The position numbers and the translations under genes are program-made. Below, piece after piece: positions 20,621 to 30,383 of a stretch of 64,000 nt of DNA (the first letter of the stretch is position 1; every line of letters starts with the position of its first letter). The notes under the pieces were generated by a model. That model was not told the origin of the DNA. It ran no database searches and saw only the letters and a list, made by a program, of their open reading frames with translations. Origin of the DNA: Mesobacillus foraminis (GTDB lineage Bacteria; Bacillota; Bacilli; Bacillales; Cytobacillaceae); the NCBI RefSeq assembly GCF_004340465.1, contig NZ_SLVV01000007.1, positions 280,746 through 344,745 on the forward strand, read 5' to 3'.

Positions 20621-20908
20621 AATATAATGTCATATAATAAAATTGCCGTTGATGGAGAACAGTAGTTAAGATCCACATGAAAAGAGAGGAAAGGTCCTGG
20701 GCTGAAAGCTTTTCCGCATGATGACTTGATGAATGAACACTCCGTAGGCTCCTTTCTGAAAGTGGCTTTGCAAAAGCTTTATTAGGAAAGGACGTTGCAG
20801 GCGTTAACTGTTTAAGTGGAAGGCTTTTCGCCTTCAATTAGGGTGGCACCACGGGAATCAAAAGCTCTCGTCCCTTGTTATGATGACAAGGGATGAGGGC
20901 TTTTTTTG
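20621..20908 (+). promoter_or_regulatory. T-box riboswitch upstream of hisS-aspS
   Basis: The T-box core AGGGTGGCACCACGG at 20840-20854 is followed by a terminator stem (GTCCCTTGT with ACAAGGGAT) and a T7 run. Stem I is marked by GGAG-AAC-AGTA on the 5' side (20654-20664) and AATGAACACTCC on the 3' side (20732-20743). The leader would read through when uncharged cognate tRNA binds. The specifier is not clear: GAACACTCC allows AAC or CAC, and the UGGN base is C, pairing with a G discriminator base. Confidence 0.93.
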
Positions 20909-20955
20909 TTTTTTACATAAGAAAGTACCAGCTGAAGAGAAGGAGGTTGTCCAGC

Positions 20956-22227
20956 ATGTCAATTAAGATACCACGCGGGACACAGGATATATTGCCGGGT
21001 GAAACTGAAAAGTGGCAGTATATTGAAAACAAAGCAAGGGAAATTTGCGGGAGATATCAATACAAGGAAATTCGCACACCAATATTTGAACATACAGAGC
21101 TCTTCCTGAGAGGAGTAGGGGATACCACAGATATTGTACAAAAAGAAATGTACTCGTTCACAGACCGCGGCGGAAGGGACATAACTCTGAGGCCGGAGGG
21201 CACTGCATCCACAGTCCGCTCATTTGTGGAACACAAGATGTTTGGTCTGCCTAATCAGCCTGTAAAGCTCTACTATATGGGACCAATGTTCAGGTACGAA
21301 CGTCCCCAGGCAGGCAGGTTCCGTCAATTTGTTCAGTTTGGGGTTGAGGCTCTTGGAAGCAATGATCCAGCAATTGATGCAGAGGTCATATCCCTTGCAA
21401 TGTCCATTTACAAGGAACTAGGACTGAAAAAGCTAAAACTTGTAATCAACAGCCTTGGTGACAAAGAAAGCCGGAAAGCGCACAGGGATGCTTTAATTTC
21501 CCATTTTCATCCGAGAATTGGAGAATTCTGCAGCGACTGTCAAAGCCGTCTTGAGAAAAATCCGATGAGAATCCTGGATTGCAAGGTTGATCGCAATCAT
21601 GAGCTAATGGGAACTGCGCCTTCAATCATTGATTATTTAAATGATGAGTCAAAAGAATATTTCTCTAAGGTTAAACAATACTTAACAAATATCGGCATCG
21701 AGTATGAGGTTGATCCGAATCTTGTCCGGGGCCTCGACTATTACAATCACACAGCATTCGAAATTATGAGCTCTGCTGAAGGATTCGGCGCCATCACCAC
21801 CCTGTGCGGGGGCGGCCGCTACAACGGGCTTGTGGAAGAAATGGACGGGCCGGAAACCCCTGGAATTGGCTTTGCTTTCAGCATCGAGCGGCTCCTTTCG
21901 GCTTTAAAAGCTGAAAATGTCGAGCTTCCGGTCAATGAAGCAATTGACATCTATCTCGTTGCGCTGGGAGAAAGCGCAAAGGACTATACAGTGGGTCTTC
22001 TCAATAAGCTCAGAAGTGCCGGGTTCTCGGCCGAAAGAGATTATCTTGACCGTAAAATAAAAGCTCAGTTCAAGGCTGCCGACCGCTATAATGCCAAGTA
22101 TGTTGCGGTCCTTGGTGACGATGAGCTTGCAGAAAACAAAATCTCGTTAAAATCAATGGCGGACGGCGGGCAGTCAGAAGTGCCTCTGGACACATTTTTA
22201 GAAAAATTCATCGAGTTATCAGAATAA
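20956..22227 (+). CDS. hisS: Histidyl-tRNA synthetase
   Basis: Class II synthetase, 423 residues from ATG 20956, which follows AAGGAGG at 9-nt spacing. Motif 2 ([15 protein letters not shown]), the histidine loops ([14 protein letters not shown] and [12 protein letters not shown]) and motif 3 ([12 protein letters not shown]) are intact, and the C-terminal anticodon-binding domain starts near residue 325. An in-frame ATG-less extension back to 20893 would run into the terminator of the leader. It is co-transcribed with aspS 12 nt downstream. Confidence 0.97.
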   Translation: MSIKIPRGTQDILPGETEKWQYIENKAREICGRYQYKEIRTPIFEHTELFLRGVGDTTDIVQKEMYSFTDRGGRDITLRPEGTASTVRSFVEHKMFGLPNQPVKLYYMGPMFRYERPQAGRFRQFVQFGVEALGSNDPAIDAEVISLAMSIYKELGLKKLKLVINSLGDKESRKAHRDALISHFHPRIGEFCSDCQSRLEKNPMRILDCKVDRNHELMGTAPSIIDYLNDESKEYFSKVKQYLTNIGIEYEVDPNLVRGLDYYNHTAFEIMSSAEGFGAITTLCGGGRYNGLVEEMDGPETPGIGFAFSIERLLSALKAENVELPVNEAIDIYLVALGESAKDYTVGLLNKLRSAGFSAERDYLDRKIKAQFKAADRYNAKYVAVLGDDELAENKISLKSMADGGQSEVPLDTFLEKFIELSE

Positions 22228-22239
22228 GGGGGAAGCAAA

Positions 22240-24018
22240 ATGTTTGGGAGAAGTTATTTTTGCGGTGAAGTGACCGAAAACACGGTTGGGGAGACGGTTA
22301 CCCTAAAAGGCTGGGTCCAGAAACGCCGGGACCTTGGAGGTTTGATTTTTGTCGATTTAAGGGACCGCACTGGCATTGTCCAGATTGTGTTTAACCCGGA
22401 TGTGTCCAAAGAGGCTCTAGAGACAGCTGAACGTGTCAGGAACGAATATGTGCTCGATATAAAAGGGAAAGTGGTTGCCAGGGCAGAAGGAACAATCAAT
22501 GAGAACCTGAAAACTGGGAAGGTGGAAGTTCTCGCTGAGGAGATTTCCATCATAAATGAAGCGAAAACACCGCCATTTACCATTGCAGACAGGACAGATG
22601 TATCTGAGGATATCCGCCTAAAGTACCGTTATCTTGATATGCGGCGCCCTGTGATGTTCGAGACGTTCAAGATGCGCCATACGACAACAAAAGCAATTCG
22701 CGACTTTTTGGACAGTGAAGGCTTCCTGGATGTTGAAACGCCGATCCTGACTAAAAGCACGCCGGAAGGTGCAAGGGATTATCTTGTTCCCAGCCGTGTT
22801 CATCCTGGAGAATTTTATGCACTGCCGCAGTCTCCTCAAATTTTTAAACAGCTGATGATGGTGGGCGGCTTCGAACGGTATTACCAGATTGCCCGCTGCT
22901 TCCGTGATGAAGACCTGCGTGCAGACCGCCAGCCCGAATTCACTCAAGTCGATATTGAAACAAGCTTTTTAAGCCAGGAAGACATACTTTCCTTAACCGA
23001 GAGTATGATGCAGAAAGTCATGAAGGAAGTAAAAGGGCTTGATGTCGAGCTCCCGTTCAAACGGATGCGCTATGACGAAGCGATGAGCCGTTTTGGTTCC
23101 GACAAACCAGATATCCGCTTTGGTCTGGAGCTGGTGGATCTTTCTGAAGCCGTAAAGAATTCCGGATTCAAGGTATTTACTGCAGCCGTAGCTGGTGGCG
23201 GTCAAGTCAAGGCTATTAATGTAAAAGGTGCTGCTGCCAATTATTCAAGAAAGGACATCGATGGTTTAACAGAGTTTGTCTCGGTGTATGGCGCGAAAGG
23301 ACTCGCCTGGCTGAAGGCGGAAGAAGATGGGCTTAAGGGGCCGATCGCGAAATTCCTTTCAGAAGAGGTCCAGCAATCGGTAACGTCACTCTTAAATGCT
23401 GAAACAGGAGATTTGCTTCTTTTTGTTGCTGATAAAAAGAGTGTTGTGGCGGATGCATTAGGTGCGTTGAGGCTGAAATTAGGCAAAGATCTTCAATTGA
23501 TCGACCAGAACACATTCAGCTTCCTCTGGATTACCGATTGGCCATTGCTAGAGTATGCTGAGGATGAAGGACGTTACTATGCAGCTCATCATCCGTTTAC
23601 GATGCCAGTGCGTGAAGATTTGCATTTGCTTGAAATGGACCCGGGCAGCGTAAGGGCGCAGGCTTATGATCTGGTGTTAAATGGCTATGAGCTTGGCGGA
23701 GGATCATTGCGGATATTTGAACGTGATATCCAGGAGAAAATGTTTAAAGTGCTTGGTTTTACTAAAGAAGAGGCTGTCAGTCAGTTTGGCTTCCTCCTTG
23801 AGGCGTTTGAGTATGGGACTCCTCCGCACGGCGGAATCGCACTGGGGCTGGACCGTATGGTAATGCTCCTAGCAGGCCGAACAAACCTTAGGGATACGAT
23901 TGCTTTTCCAAAGACCGCTAGTGCAAGCTGCTTGCTGACTGATGCACCTGGAGAAGTAAGTCAACAGCAGCTGGATGAACTGCATTTGGACCTGAAATTG
24001 CCAAAAAGTGGAGAGTAA
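22240..24018 (+). CDS. aspS: Aspartyl-tRNA synthetase
   Basis: Bacterial-type class II synthetase of 592 residues: N-terminal OB-fold anticodon domain ([20 protein letters not shown]), motif 2 ([20 protein letters not shown] near residue 217), the bacterial GAD insertion (about 300-415) and motif 3 ([11 protein letters not shown]). It shares the T-box-controlled transcript with hisS. Whether it is discriminating cannot be read with certainty; an asnS gene would be elsewhere. It is followed by 6S RNA. Confidence 0.97.
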   Translation: MFGRSYFCGEVTENTVGETVTLKGWVQKRRDLGGLIFVDLRDRTGIVQIVFNPDVSKEALETAERVRNEYVLDIKGKVVARAEGTINENLKTGKVEVLAEEISIINEAKTPPFTIADRTDVSEDIRLKYRYLDMRRPVMFETFKMRHTTTKAIRDFLDSEGFLDVETPILTKSTPEGARDYLVPSRVHPGEFYALPQSPQIFKQLMMVGGFERYYQIARCFRDEDLRADRQPEFTQVDIETSFLSQEDILSLTESMMQKVMKEVKGLDVELPFKRMRYDEAMSRFGSDKPDIRFGLELVDLSEAVKNSGFKVFTAAVAGGGQVKAINVKGAAANYSRKDIDGLTEFVSVYGAKGLAWLKAEEDGLKGPIAKFLSEEVQQSVTSLLNAETGDLLLFVADKKSVVADALGALRLKLGKDLQLIDQNTFSFLWITDWPLLEYAEDEGRYYAAHHPFTMPVREDLHLLEMDPGSVRAQAYDLVLNGYELGGGSLRIFERDIQEKMFKVLGFTKEEAVSQFGFLLEAFEYGTPPHGGIALGLDRMVMLLAGRTNLRDTIAFPKTASASCLLTDAPGEVSQQQLDELHLDLKLPKSGE

Positions 24019-24035
24019 ATACAACTGCTGCTGTG

Positions 24036-24064
24036 TTGAAATCCCTTTCATCCTGTGATATTAT
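24036..24064 (+). promoter_or_regulatory. Sigma-A promoter of 6S RNA
   Basis: TTGAAA (24036-24041) and TATTAT (24059-24064) are 17 nt apart. Transcription would begin near 24071, a few bases before the closing stem of the RNA. Confidence 0.82.
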
Positions 24065-24073
24065 TTTAAATAA

Positions 24074-24274
24074 CTTACAAGAGTCCTGATGTGTTCGTTG
24101 TATAACCTGAAGTTTTGACCGAACATTGAGTACTTCGGGAATCCGGAGTTCCCAGGCTGCGCAAACGCCCCTATGGAGTGGGGACTTGCAGGAGTGTGGG
24201 ACAGGATGCCCACCTGCCGAGAGCGGGTTCAAAACGAAGGCGCCAAAGCGACGGCACAATTGGGACTCTTGGCT
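24074..24274 (+). ncRNA. bsrA: 6S RNA (BsrA / 6S-1 type)
   Basis: About 200 nt. The 5' arm CAAGAGTCC (24078-24086) pairs perfectly with GGACTCTTG (24263-24271), closing a long imperfect hairpin. The sequence GAGTCCTGATGTGTT near the 5' end closely resembles B. subtilis 6S-1 RNA as I remember it, and the location between aspS and yrvM/tcdA is the same. 6S RNA mimics an open promoter and binds sigma-A RNA polymerase in stationary phase. The apparent 76-codon ORF across it is fortuitous. Confidence 0.92.
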
Positions 24275-24288
24275 GCATTATGAATGTC

Positions 24289-24324
24289 CGCCCCATGCAC
24301 AATTTGTGTGGGGCTTTTATTTTG
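24289..24324 (+). terminator. Terminator downstream of 6S RNA
   Basis: GCCCCA pairs with TGGGGC, with further weak pairing of the inner bases, followed by TTTTATTTT. It would end the 6S precursor about 50 nt after the closing stem. Confidence 0.8.
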
Positions 24325-24436
24325 CAGTCCTGTCTGGCATAATAGGTTGTTTTTGAATTAAAGTATGATATATTGATTAGCGGGTATACATAAAGCAAGA
24401 TGTTAAGTGGAATTTATTTGGTTTGGAGTGAAATTA

Positions 24437-25198
24437 ATGCTTCATCAATTTTCTAGAAATGAACTGGCTATAGGCAAAGAGGGCCTCGAGATTATGAAGA
24501 ACAGCACAGTGGCAGTACTGGGAATCGGCGGGGTAGGTTCTTTTGCAGCAGAGGCGCTGGCCCGTTCCGGTGTAGGCAGACTGGTCCTTGTCGATAAGGA
24601 TGATGTTGATATTACAAATGTAAACCGTCAGCTGATCGCATTGCTGTCCACTGTTGGCAGGCCGAAGGTAGAGCTGATGGAGGAACGGATTAGAGATATT
24701 AACCCTGACTGCGAAGTCATTGCACTGAAGATGTTTTACACGGAAGAAACATATGAAGATTTTTTTAATTATGGACTTGATTTTGTTGTCGATGCCTCAG
24801 ATACTATTTCATATAAAATTCATTTGGCTAAAGAGTGCCTTAACCGTGGTATCCCGATTATTTCCAGTATGGGAGCGGCAAACAAACTGGATCCCACCAG
24901 ATTCAGAATTGCTGATATTGCCAAAACCCACACCGATCCCATTGCCAAGGTGATCCGAACACGCCTCCGGAAGGAAGGAATCCGTAAAGGTCTGCCTGTT
25001 GTTTTTTCCGATGAAAGCCCAATTGTCAGTCTCGAAGAAGTCAACAAAGTGGTCGGAAAAGAGGATGCCAAGATCAGGAAGGCTAAAATGCCTCCTTCTT
25101 CCAATGCTTTCGTTCCGTCTGCGTGCGGCCTGATCATGGCCAGCTATGTTGTCAGGCAGCTGCTCAAGGATGTTAAAATCCACCGGGTTAACGACTAA
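24437..25198 (+). CDS. tcdA: tRNA threonylcarbamoyladenosine dehydratase (TcdA/YrvM)
   Basis: E1-like ThiF/MoeB-family enzyme of 253 residues that cyclises t6A37 to ct6A using ATP. The nucleotide-binding GIGGVGSFAAEALARSG is near residue 30, followed by DKDDVDITNVNRQ and the KMPPSSNAFVPSACGLIMAS C-terminus. ATG 24437 follows GGAGTGAAATTA; an in-frame ATG at 24407 lacks a ribosome binding site and is not part of the family. The order aspS-6S-tcdA-rarA is that of B. subtilis. Confidence 0.95.
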   Translation: MLHQFSRNELAIGKEGLEIMKNSTVAVLGIGGVGSFAAEALARSGVGRLVLVDKDDVDITNVNRQLIALLSTVGRPKVELMEERIRDINPDCEVIALKMFYTEETYEDFFNYGLDFVVDASDTISYKIHLAKECLNRGIPIISSMGAANKLDPTRFRIADIAKTHTDPIAKVIRTRLRKEGIRKGLPVVFSDESPIVSLEEVNKVVGKEDAKIRKAKMPPSSNAFVPSACGLIMASYVVRQLLKDVKIHRVND

Positions 25199-25216
25199 AA
25201 CCTTAAAAAAATAGAA

Positions 25217-25260
25217 AAACCGAATGCAGGACACTGGTGGTCCCGCATTCGGTTTTTTTG
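25217..25260. terminator. Terminator between tcdA and rarA
   Basis: AAACCGAATGC pairs perfectly with GCATTCGGTTT, with an inner GGAC/GTCC pairing, followed by a T7 run on the plus strand and A-rich sequence on the other side; probably bidirectional for the convergent genes. Confidence 0.9.
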
Positions 25261-25307
25261 CTGTGAAAACAGTCTGTTAAATTAATTAAATATATAGCCT
25301 TGGGAGA

Positions 25308-26585
25308 TTAATTTTTCTTACCCATTATTTTTTCATAAACAATCGCAAGCGCCTGTTCAAATTTCCCTGTCTTTTTAGGTTTAAAATAAACTTTTGATTT
25401 CAATTTATCAGGCAGATACTGCTGACGGACCCAGCCACCTTCGTAGTCATGCGGATAAAGATACCCGATTCCCCGTCCAAGCTCCTTTGCTCCTTTGTAA
25501 TGGGCGTCACGAAGGTGGTCGGGAACTTCTCCGCTTAATCCGTTTCGTATGTCACTGAGGGCAGAATCGACAGCAAGAATAGCCGAGTTTGACTTAGGCG
25601 ACAGACATAGCTCAATGACCGCATTCGCCAGGGGGATTCGTGCTTCCGGGAATCCGAGGCGCTCCGCTGTCTCTATGGCAGCCAATGTTCTCGCCCCTGC
25701 CTGAGGGTTTGCGAGACCGATATCCTCATACGCAATGACAATCAGCCTTCTGCTGATGCTGACAAGATCACCCGCTTCTATCAATCTGCCGAGGTAATGC
25801 AAGGCGGCATTGACGTCGCTCCCTCTTATGGACTTTTGAAACCCGGACAATACGTCATAGTGGGCATCGCCATCCTTGTCGTGGGTAAGATTTTTCTTCT
25901 GCATGCATTCTTCTGCCGTTTTCAAATCAATATGGATTGTCCCGGAACCATTTGGCTCCGTAGACAGCACGGCAAGTTCCAGGGCATTCAGGGAGCTCCG
26001 GACATCACCATTGGAGGCGGAAGCAAAATGGTCCAGTGCTTCTTTTGACAGTACAACATCATTTTTTCCAAAGCCTCGGTCTAAATCGTTTATTGCCCGC
26101 TCTAAAGCAAGTTTTATATCCGCCGGTTGCAGTGGTTTTAACTCGAATATTTGGCATCGGCTTCTGATAGCTGGGTTTATCGCATGAAAGGGATTGCTTG
26201 TAGTAGCGCCGATTAAAGTAATCATCCCATTCTCCAGATAAGGAAGAAGGAAGTCCTGTTTGGCTTTATCCAGCCGATGGACTTCATCCAGAAGAAGAAT
26301 GACTTTTCCGGACATTTTTGCCTCGGCAGCAACAATTTCCATATCCTTTTTATTATTGGTGACCGCATTCAGTGTGCGGAAAGCGAACTGGGTGCTCCCG
26401 GCGATGGCAGATGCGATCGAGGTCTTGCCTATGCCGGGCGGCCCGTATAATATCATGGAACTTAGCTGCCGCGCTTTCACCATCCGGTTAATAATTTTCC
26501 CTTCACCAACGAGGTGATCTTGTCCGATTACCTCATCAATGGTCCTCGGCCTCATTCGGAAAGCGAGTGGTTTAACAGTCATCAA
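25308..26585 (-). CDS. rarA: Replication-associated recombination protein A (AAA+ ATPase)
   Basis: The MgsA/WRNIP1 family, 425 residues. Walker A (YGPPGIGKTS near residue 50), Walker B (LLLDEVHRLDKAKQD near 97), sensor 1 (IGATTSNP) and the C-terminal tetramerisation region ending in HDYEGGWVRQQYLPD are present. RarA acts at stalled replication forks with SSB and the clamp loader. It is divergent from cymR, as B. subtilis yrvN is. Confidence 0.96.
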   Translation of the reverse strand: MMTVKPLAFRMRPRTIDEVIGQDHLVGEGKIINRMVKARQLSSMILYGPPGIGKTSIASAIAGSTQFAFRTLNAVTNNKKDMEIVAAEAKMSGKVILLLDEVHRLDKAKQDFLLPYLENGMITLIGATTSNPFHAINPAIRSRCQIFELKPLQPADIKLALERAINDLDRGFGKNDVVLSKEALDHFASASNGDVRSSLNALELAVLSTEPNGSGTIHIDLKTAEECMQKKNLTHDKDGDAHYDVLSGFQKSIRGSDVNAALHYLGRLIEAGDLVSISRRLIVIAYEDIGLANPQAGARTLAAIETAERLGFPEARIPLANAVIELCLSPKSNSAILAVDSALSDIRNGLSGEVPDHLRDAHYKGAKELGRGIGYLYPHDYEGGWVRQQYLPDKLKSKVYFKPKKTGKFEQALAIVYEKIMGKKN

Positions 26586-26667
26586 TCCTCACTCCATTAA
26601 AATGAATCATATGATATTACTCTACCATATCGTCTGAAGTGGGCAAATGTATATGACCGCCAAGTTA

Positions 26668-26676
26668 TGATATAAT
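26668..26676 (+). promoter_or_regulatory. Candidate cymR promoter (extended -10)
   Basis: TGATATAAT gives a TGn extension plus a perfect TATAAT at 26671-26676, about 75 nt before cymR. No good -35 hexamer is visible 16-18 nt upstream, which fits an extended -10 promoter. Confidence 0.55.
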
Positions 26677-26750
26677 GGCTAAAGCCAATCTAAATACTAA
26701 GGATTTTTTATAGATAAGTTGGAAAAGTAATAGGACAGGGGTGCTGTTAG

Positions 26751-27173
26751 ATGAAAATATCCACAAAGGGCCGTTATGGACTCACAATTATGATTGAGCT
26801 TGCCAAAAAGCATGGAGAAGGTCCAATCTCGCTCAAATCCATTGCCCAGGCCAATGAACTATCTGAGCATTATCTTGAGCAGCTGGTGGCGCCGCTTCGA
26901 AATGCCGGGCTTGTAAAAAGCATCAGGGGGGCGTATGGAGGCTATGTGCTTGCAAATGAACCTTCTAAAATTACAGCAGGTGACATCATTCGTGTCCTGG
27001 AAGGACCGATTACTCTTGTAGAAGGAATCGAGGATGAAGAACCGGCCAAACGTGAGCTTTGGATCAGGATCAGGGATGCCATTAAAACGGTATTGGACAA
27101 TACAACAGTGGAGGATCTGGCCAATCATTCAGGTGACGTAAATGAATCTGATGCTTATATGTTCTATATTTAA
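26751..27173 (+). CDS. cymR: Rrf2-family cysteine metabolism repressor CymR
   Basis: A 140-residue winged-helix protein (MKISTKGRYGLTIMIELAKKHG, IAQANELSEHYLEQLVAPL). In B. subtilis CymR with CysK represses sulfur-uptake and cysteine genes. The cysteine triad that binds Fe-S in IscR is absent, consistent with CymR. It starts a cymR-iscS-mnmA block that joins sulfur control to sulfur use in tRNA thiolation. Confidence 0.92.
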   Translation: MKISTKGRYGLTIMIELAKKHGEGPISLKSIAQANELSEHYLEQLVAPLRNAGLVKSIRGAYGGYVLANEPSKITAGDIIRVLEGPITLVEGIEDEEPAKRELWIRIRDAIKTVLDNTTVEDLANHSGDVNESDAYMFYI

Positions 27174-27210
27174 TCGTTACTTATCAGTTTATTAAAAGAA
27201 GGTGTCCATT

Positions 27211-28362
27211 ATGGAAAGAATCTATTTAGATCATGCAGCGACTACGCCTCTTCACCCAGTGGTCATCAAGGAAATGATGGCGGTAATGGAGAGCCAGTAT
27301 GGAAACCCGTCAAGCATTCATTCCTTTGGGCGCGAGGCAAGGCAGATCCTGGATGAGACCAGGCAGGAACTGGCTGACAGCATTGGTGCAAAGCCTAATA
27401 ATATCATTCTTACCAGCGGCGGGACCGAGGCAGATAATTTTGCGGTCATCGGATATGCAGAAACGAACAGAAAGAAAGGAAAGCATATCATTACAACACA
27501 GGTCGAACACCACGCGGTTCTTCATAGCTGCCAGGAGCTTGAAAAGCGAGGGTTTGATGTTACCTACTTGCCAGTTGACGGAGAAGGACTAGTAAAGCCT
27601 GAGGCCATACAGGATGCATTGAGGGAAGATACCATCCTTGTATCTGTAATGTTTGGGAATAATGAGGTAGGAACGATCCAGCCGATAGCGGAAATTGGCC
27701 AGTTCCTTTCCAGTCATCAGGCTGCCTTCCATACAGATGCCGTACAGGCCTATGGCATTCTCAGGCTGAATGTGGATGAACTAAAAGTTGATTTGCTTTC
27801 CGTTTCTGCCCATAAAATCAACGGGCCAAAAGGGCTTGGGTTCCTTTACATCAGGGATGGAATTGCTCTGTCGCCAAGATCTTTTGGAGGCGACCAGGAG
27901 AGGAAACGCCGGGCGGGAACGGAGAATGTCCCTGCAATTGCCGGCTTCCGTGAGGCTGCCAGGATTGCAAGCGAAGGTCTCGAAGAAAAGCAGGGGATCT
28001 ACCAAAATTTCAAAATAATTCTTATCGAAAGTTTGAAAAAAAATGAAATTTCCTTTGAAGTGAACGGTTCACTTGCTAAAGGACTGCCTCATGTCTTAAA
28101 CTTAAGCTTTCCGGGCACCAATGTCGAAGCAATGCTGGTCAATCTTGACCTTGCAGGGATTGCTGTGTCCAGCGGGTCTGCCTGCACTGCCGGTTCAATT
28201 GATCCTTCGCACGTCCTTGTCGCCATGTTTGGCAAGGATTCGGAACGCCTTAAAAATTCGATTCGCTTCAGTTTCGGGTTGAATAATACAGCTGAACAGA
28301 TCGAAAAGGCAGCTGCAGAAACAGCCAGGATCATTAAAAGGCTGACAAGGCGCCAGGTTTAA
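27211..28362 (+). CDS. iscS: Cysteine desulfurase (IscS/NifS type, YrvO)
   Basis: A PLP enzyme of 383 residues that takes sulfur from cysteine. LDHAATTPLHP opens the protein, SGGTEADNFAV and SVSAHKINGPKG (PLP lysine near residue 203) are present, and the persulfide cysteine lies in SSGSACTAGSIDPSHVL near residue 325. In B. subtilis YrvO partners with MnmA, encoded 36 nt downstream, to make 2-thiouridine. ATG 27211 follows AAGAAGGTG; an in-frame GTG at 27202 is less likely. Confidence 0.96.
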   Translation: MERIYLDHAATTPLHPVVIKEMMAVMESQYGNPSSIHSFGREARQILDETRQELADSIGAKPNNIILTSGGTEADNFAVIGYAETNRKKGKHIITTQVEHHAVLHSCQELEKRGFDVTYLPVDGEGLVKPEAIQDALREDTILVSVMFGNNEVGTIQPIAEIGQFLSSHQAAFHTDAVQAYGILRLNVDELKVDLLSVSAHKINGPKGLGFLYIRDGIALSPRSFGGDQERKRRAGTENVPAIAGFREAARIASEGLEEKQGIYQNFKIILIESLKKNEISFEVNGSLAKGLPHVLNLSFPGTNVEAMLVNLDLAGIAVSSGSACTAGSIDPSHVLVAMFGKDSERLKNSIRFSFGLNNTAEQIEKAAAETARIIKRLTRRQV

Positions 28363-28389
28363 CCGGAATAAACAATACAAGCGAGGTGA

Positions 28390-29514
<1,125 letters not shown>

Positions 29515-29520
29515 CATGAC

Positions 29521-29557
29521 AACCCCGGCTTCCTTTGTGGAGCCGGGGATTTTCTCT
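29521..29557 (+). terminator. Terminator after mnmA
   Basis: CCCCGGCT pairs with AGCCGGGG around a 10-nt loop and is followed by ATTTTCT. It closes the cymR-iscS-mnmA unit. Confidence 0.85.
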
Positions 29558-29686
29558 TGAGGGAATAAATATCAGGTTAAGAACTCAGGTTTAGATTAAC
29601 AATTTTTGAGGTCCTTTTTCGCGTTCTCCTATCAGGGCGGAGAGTCAAAATATGCTATACTTTCATTAAAGAATGGAGTGTTTGTT

Positions 29687-30343
29687 ATGGATAAAAACCA
29701 GACAGGTATTGAATATATGAAAGAAGGAAATTGGGAAGCCGCAGCTAAGGTTTTCATGGAAGCGATTGAAGAAAATCCGGATGATACAGTGGCATACATA
29801 AACTTTGGAAATGTGCTGACTGCTGTTGGTGAAACAGAGAAGGCGATGAATTTTTACGATAAGGCCATTTCACTCGACAGCAGTGCAGTTTCTGCATATT
29901 ACAGCAAAGGCAGTCTTTTTTATGAGATGGAACGATTTGCTGAAGCAAAGGATATGTTCGAACAGGCTGCCAAGAAAGGAATGGAATCCGGCGACAACTA
30001 TTTTATGCTGGGGATGTGCCTGGTGCAGCTTGATCAGGGAAGGCTTGCCATTCCATACTTGCAGCGAAGTACGGAGCTGCTGAAGACGGACGCCGAGGCT
30101 TTTTTTCAATACGGCCTATGCCTTGCAAAAGAACAGTATATTGACGAGGCAATTATTCAGCTGGAACACAGTGTAAGCCTTGATTCCAGTCATGCAGATG
30201 CCTTTTACAATCTGGGAGTGGCATACGGATTTAAAGAAGAGGCCGCCAAAGCCCTTGATATGTTTAACCGGGCTCTTGAGATTGAGCCTGGCCACCTGCT
30301 CGCAGGCCACGGCAAGAAGTTAATTGAAGAGAGCATAGGCTGA
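29687..30343 (+). CDS. yrrB: Tetratricopeptide repeat protein YrrB
   Basis: Almost the entire 218-residue protein is TPR units: clear 34-residue repeats begin near residues 3, 37, 71, 105, 139 and 173 (for example AYINFGNVLTAVGETEKAMN and AFYNLGVAYGFKEEAAKALD). TPR arrays mediate protein contacts; the partner is unknown. ATG 29687 follows GGAGTGTTTGTT. A TATACT -10 box lies at about 29654. It sits between mnmA and recD2 as in B. subtilis. Confidence 0.93.
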   Translation: MDKNQTGIEYMKEGNWEAAAKVFMEAIEENPDDTVAYINFGNVLTAVGETEKAMNFYDKAISLDSSAVSAYYSKGSLFYEMERFAEAKDMFEQAAKKGMESGDNYFMLGMCLVQLDQGRLAIPYLQRSTELLKTDAEAFFQYGLCLAKEQYIDEAIIQLEHSVSLDSSHADAFYNLGVAYGFKEEAAKALDMFNRALEIEPGHLLAGHGKKLIEESIG

Positions 30344-30383
30344 TCGCCTACCAAAAGTAGCGGAGGAAAGGGGGATAAAGCCT

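Noticed and set aside
24126-24356. 76-codon ORF between aspS and tcdA
   Set aside because: Lies inside 6S RNA and its terminator, with no ribosome binding site.
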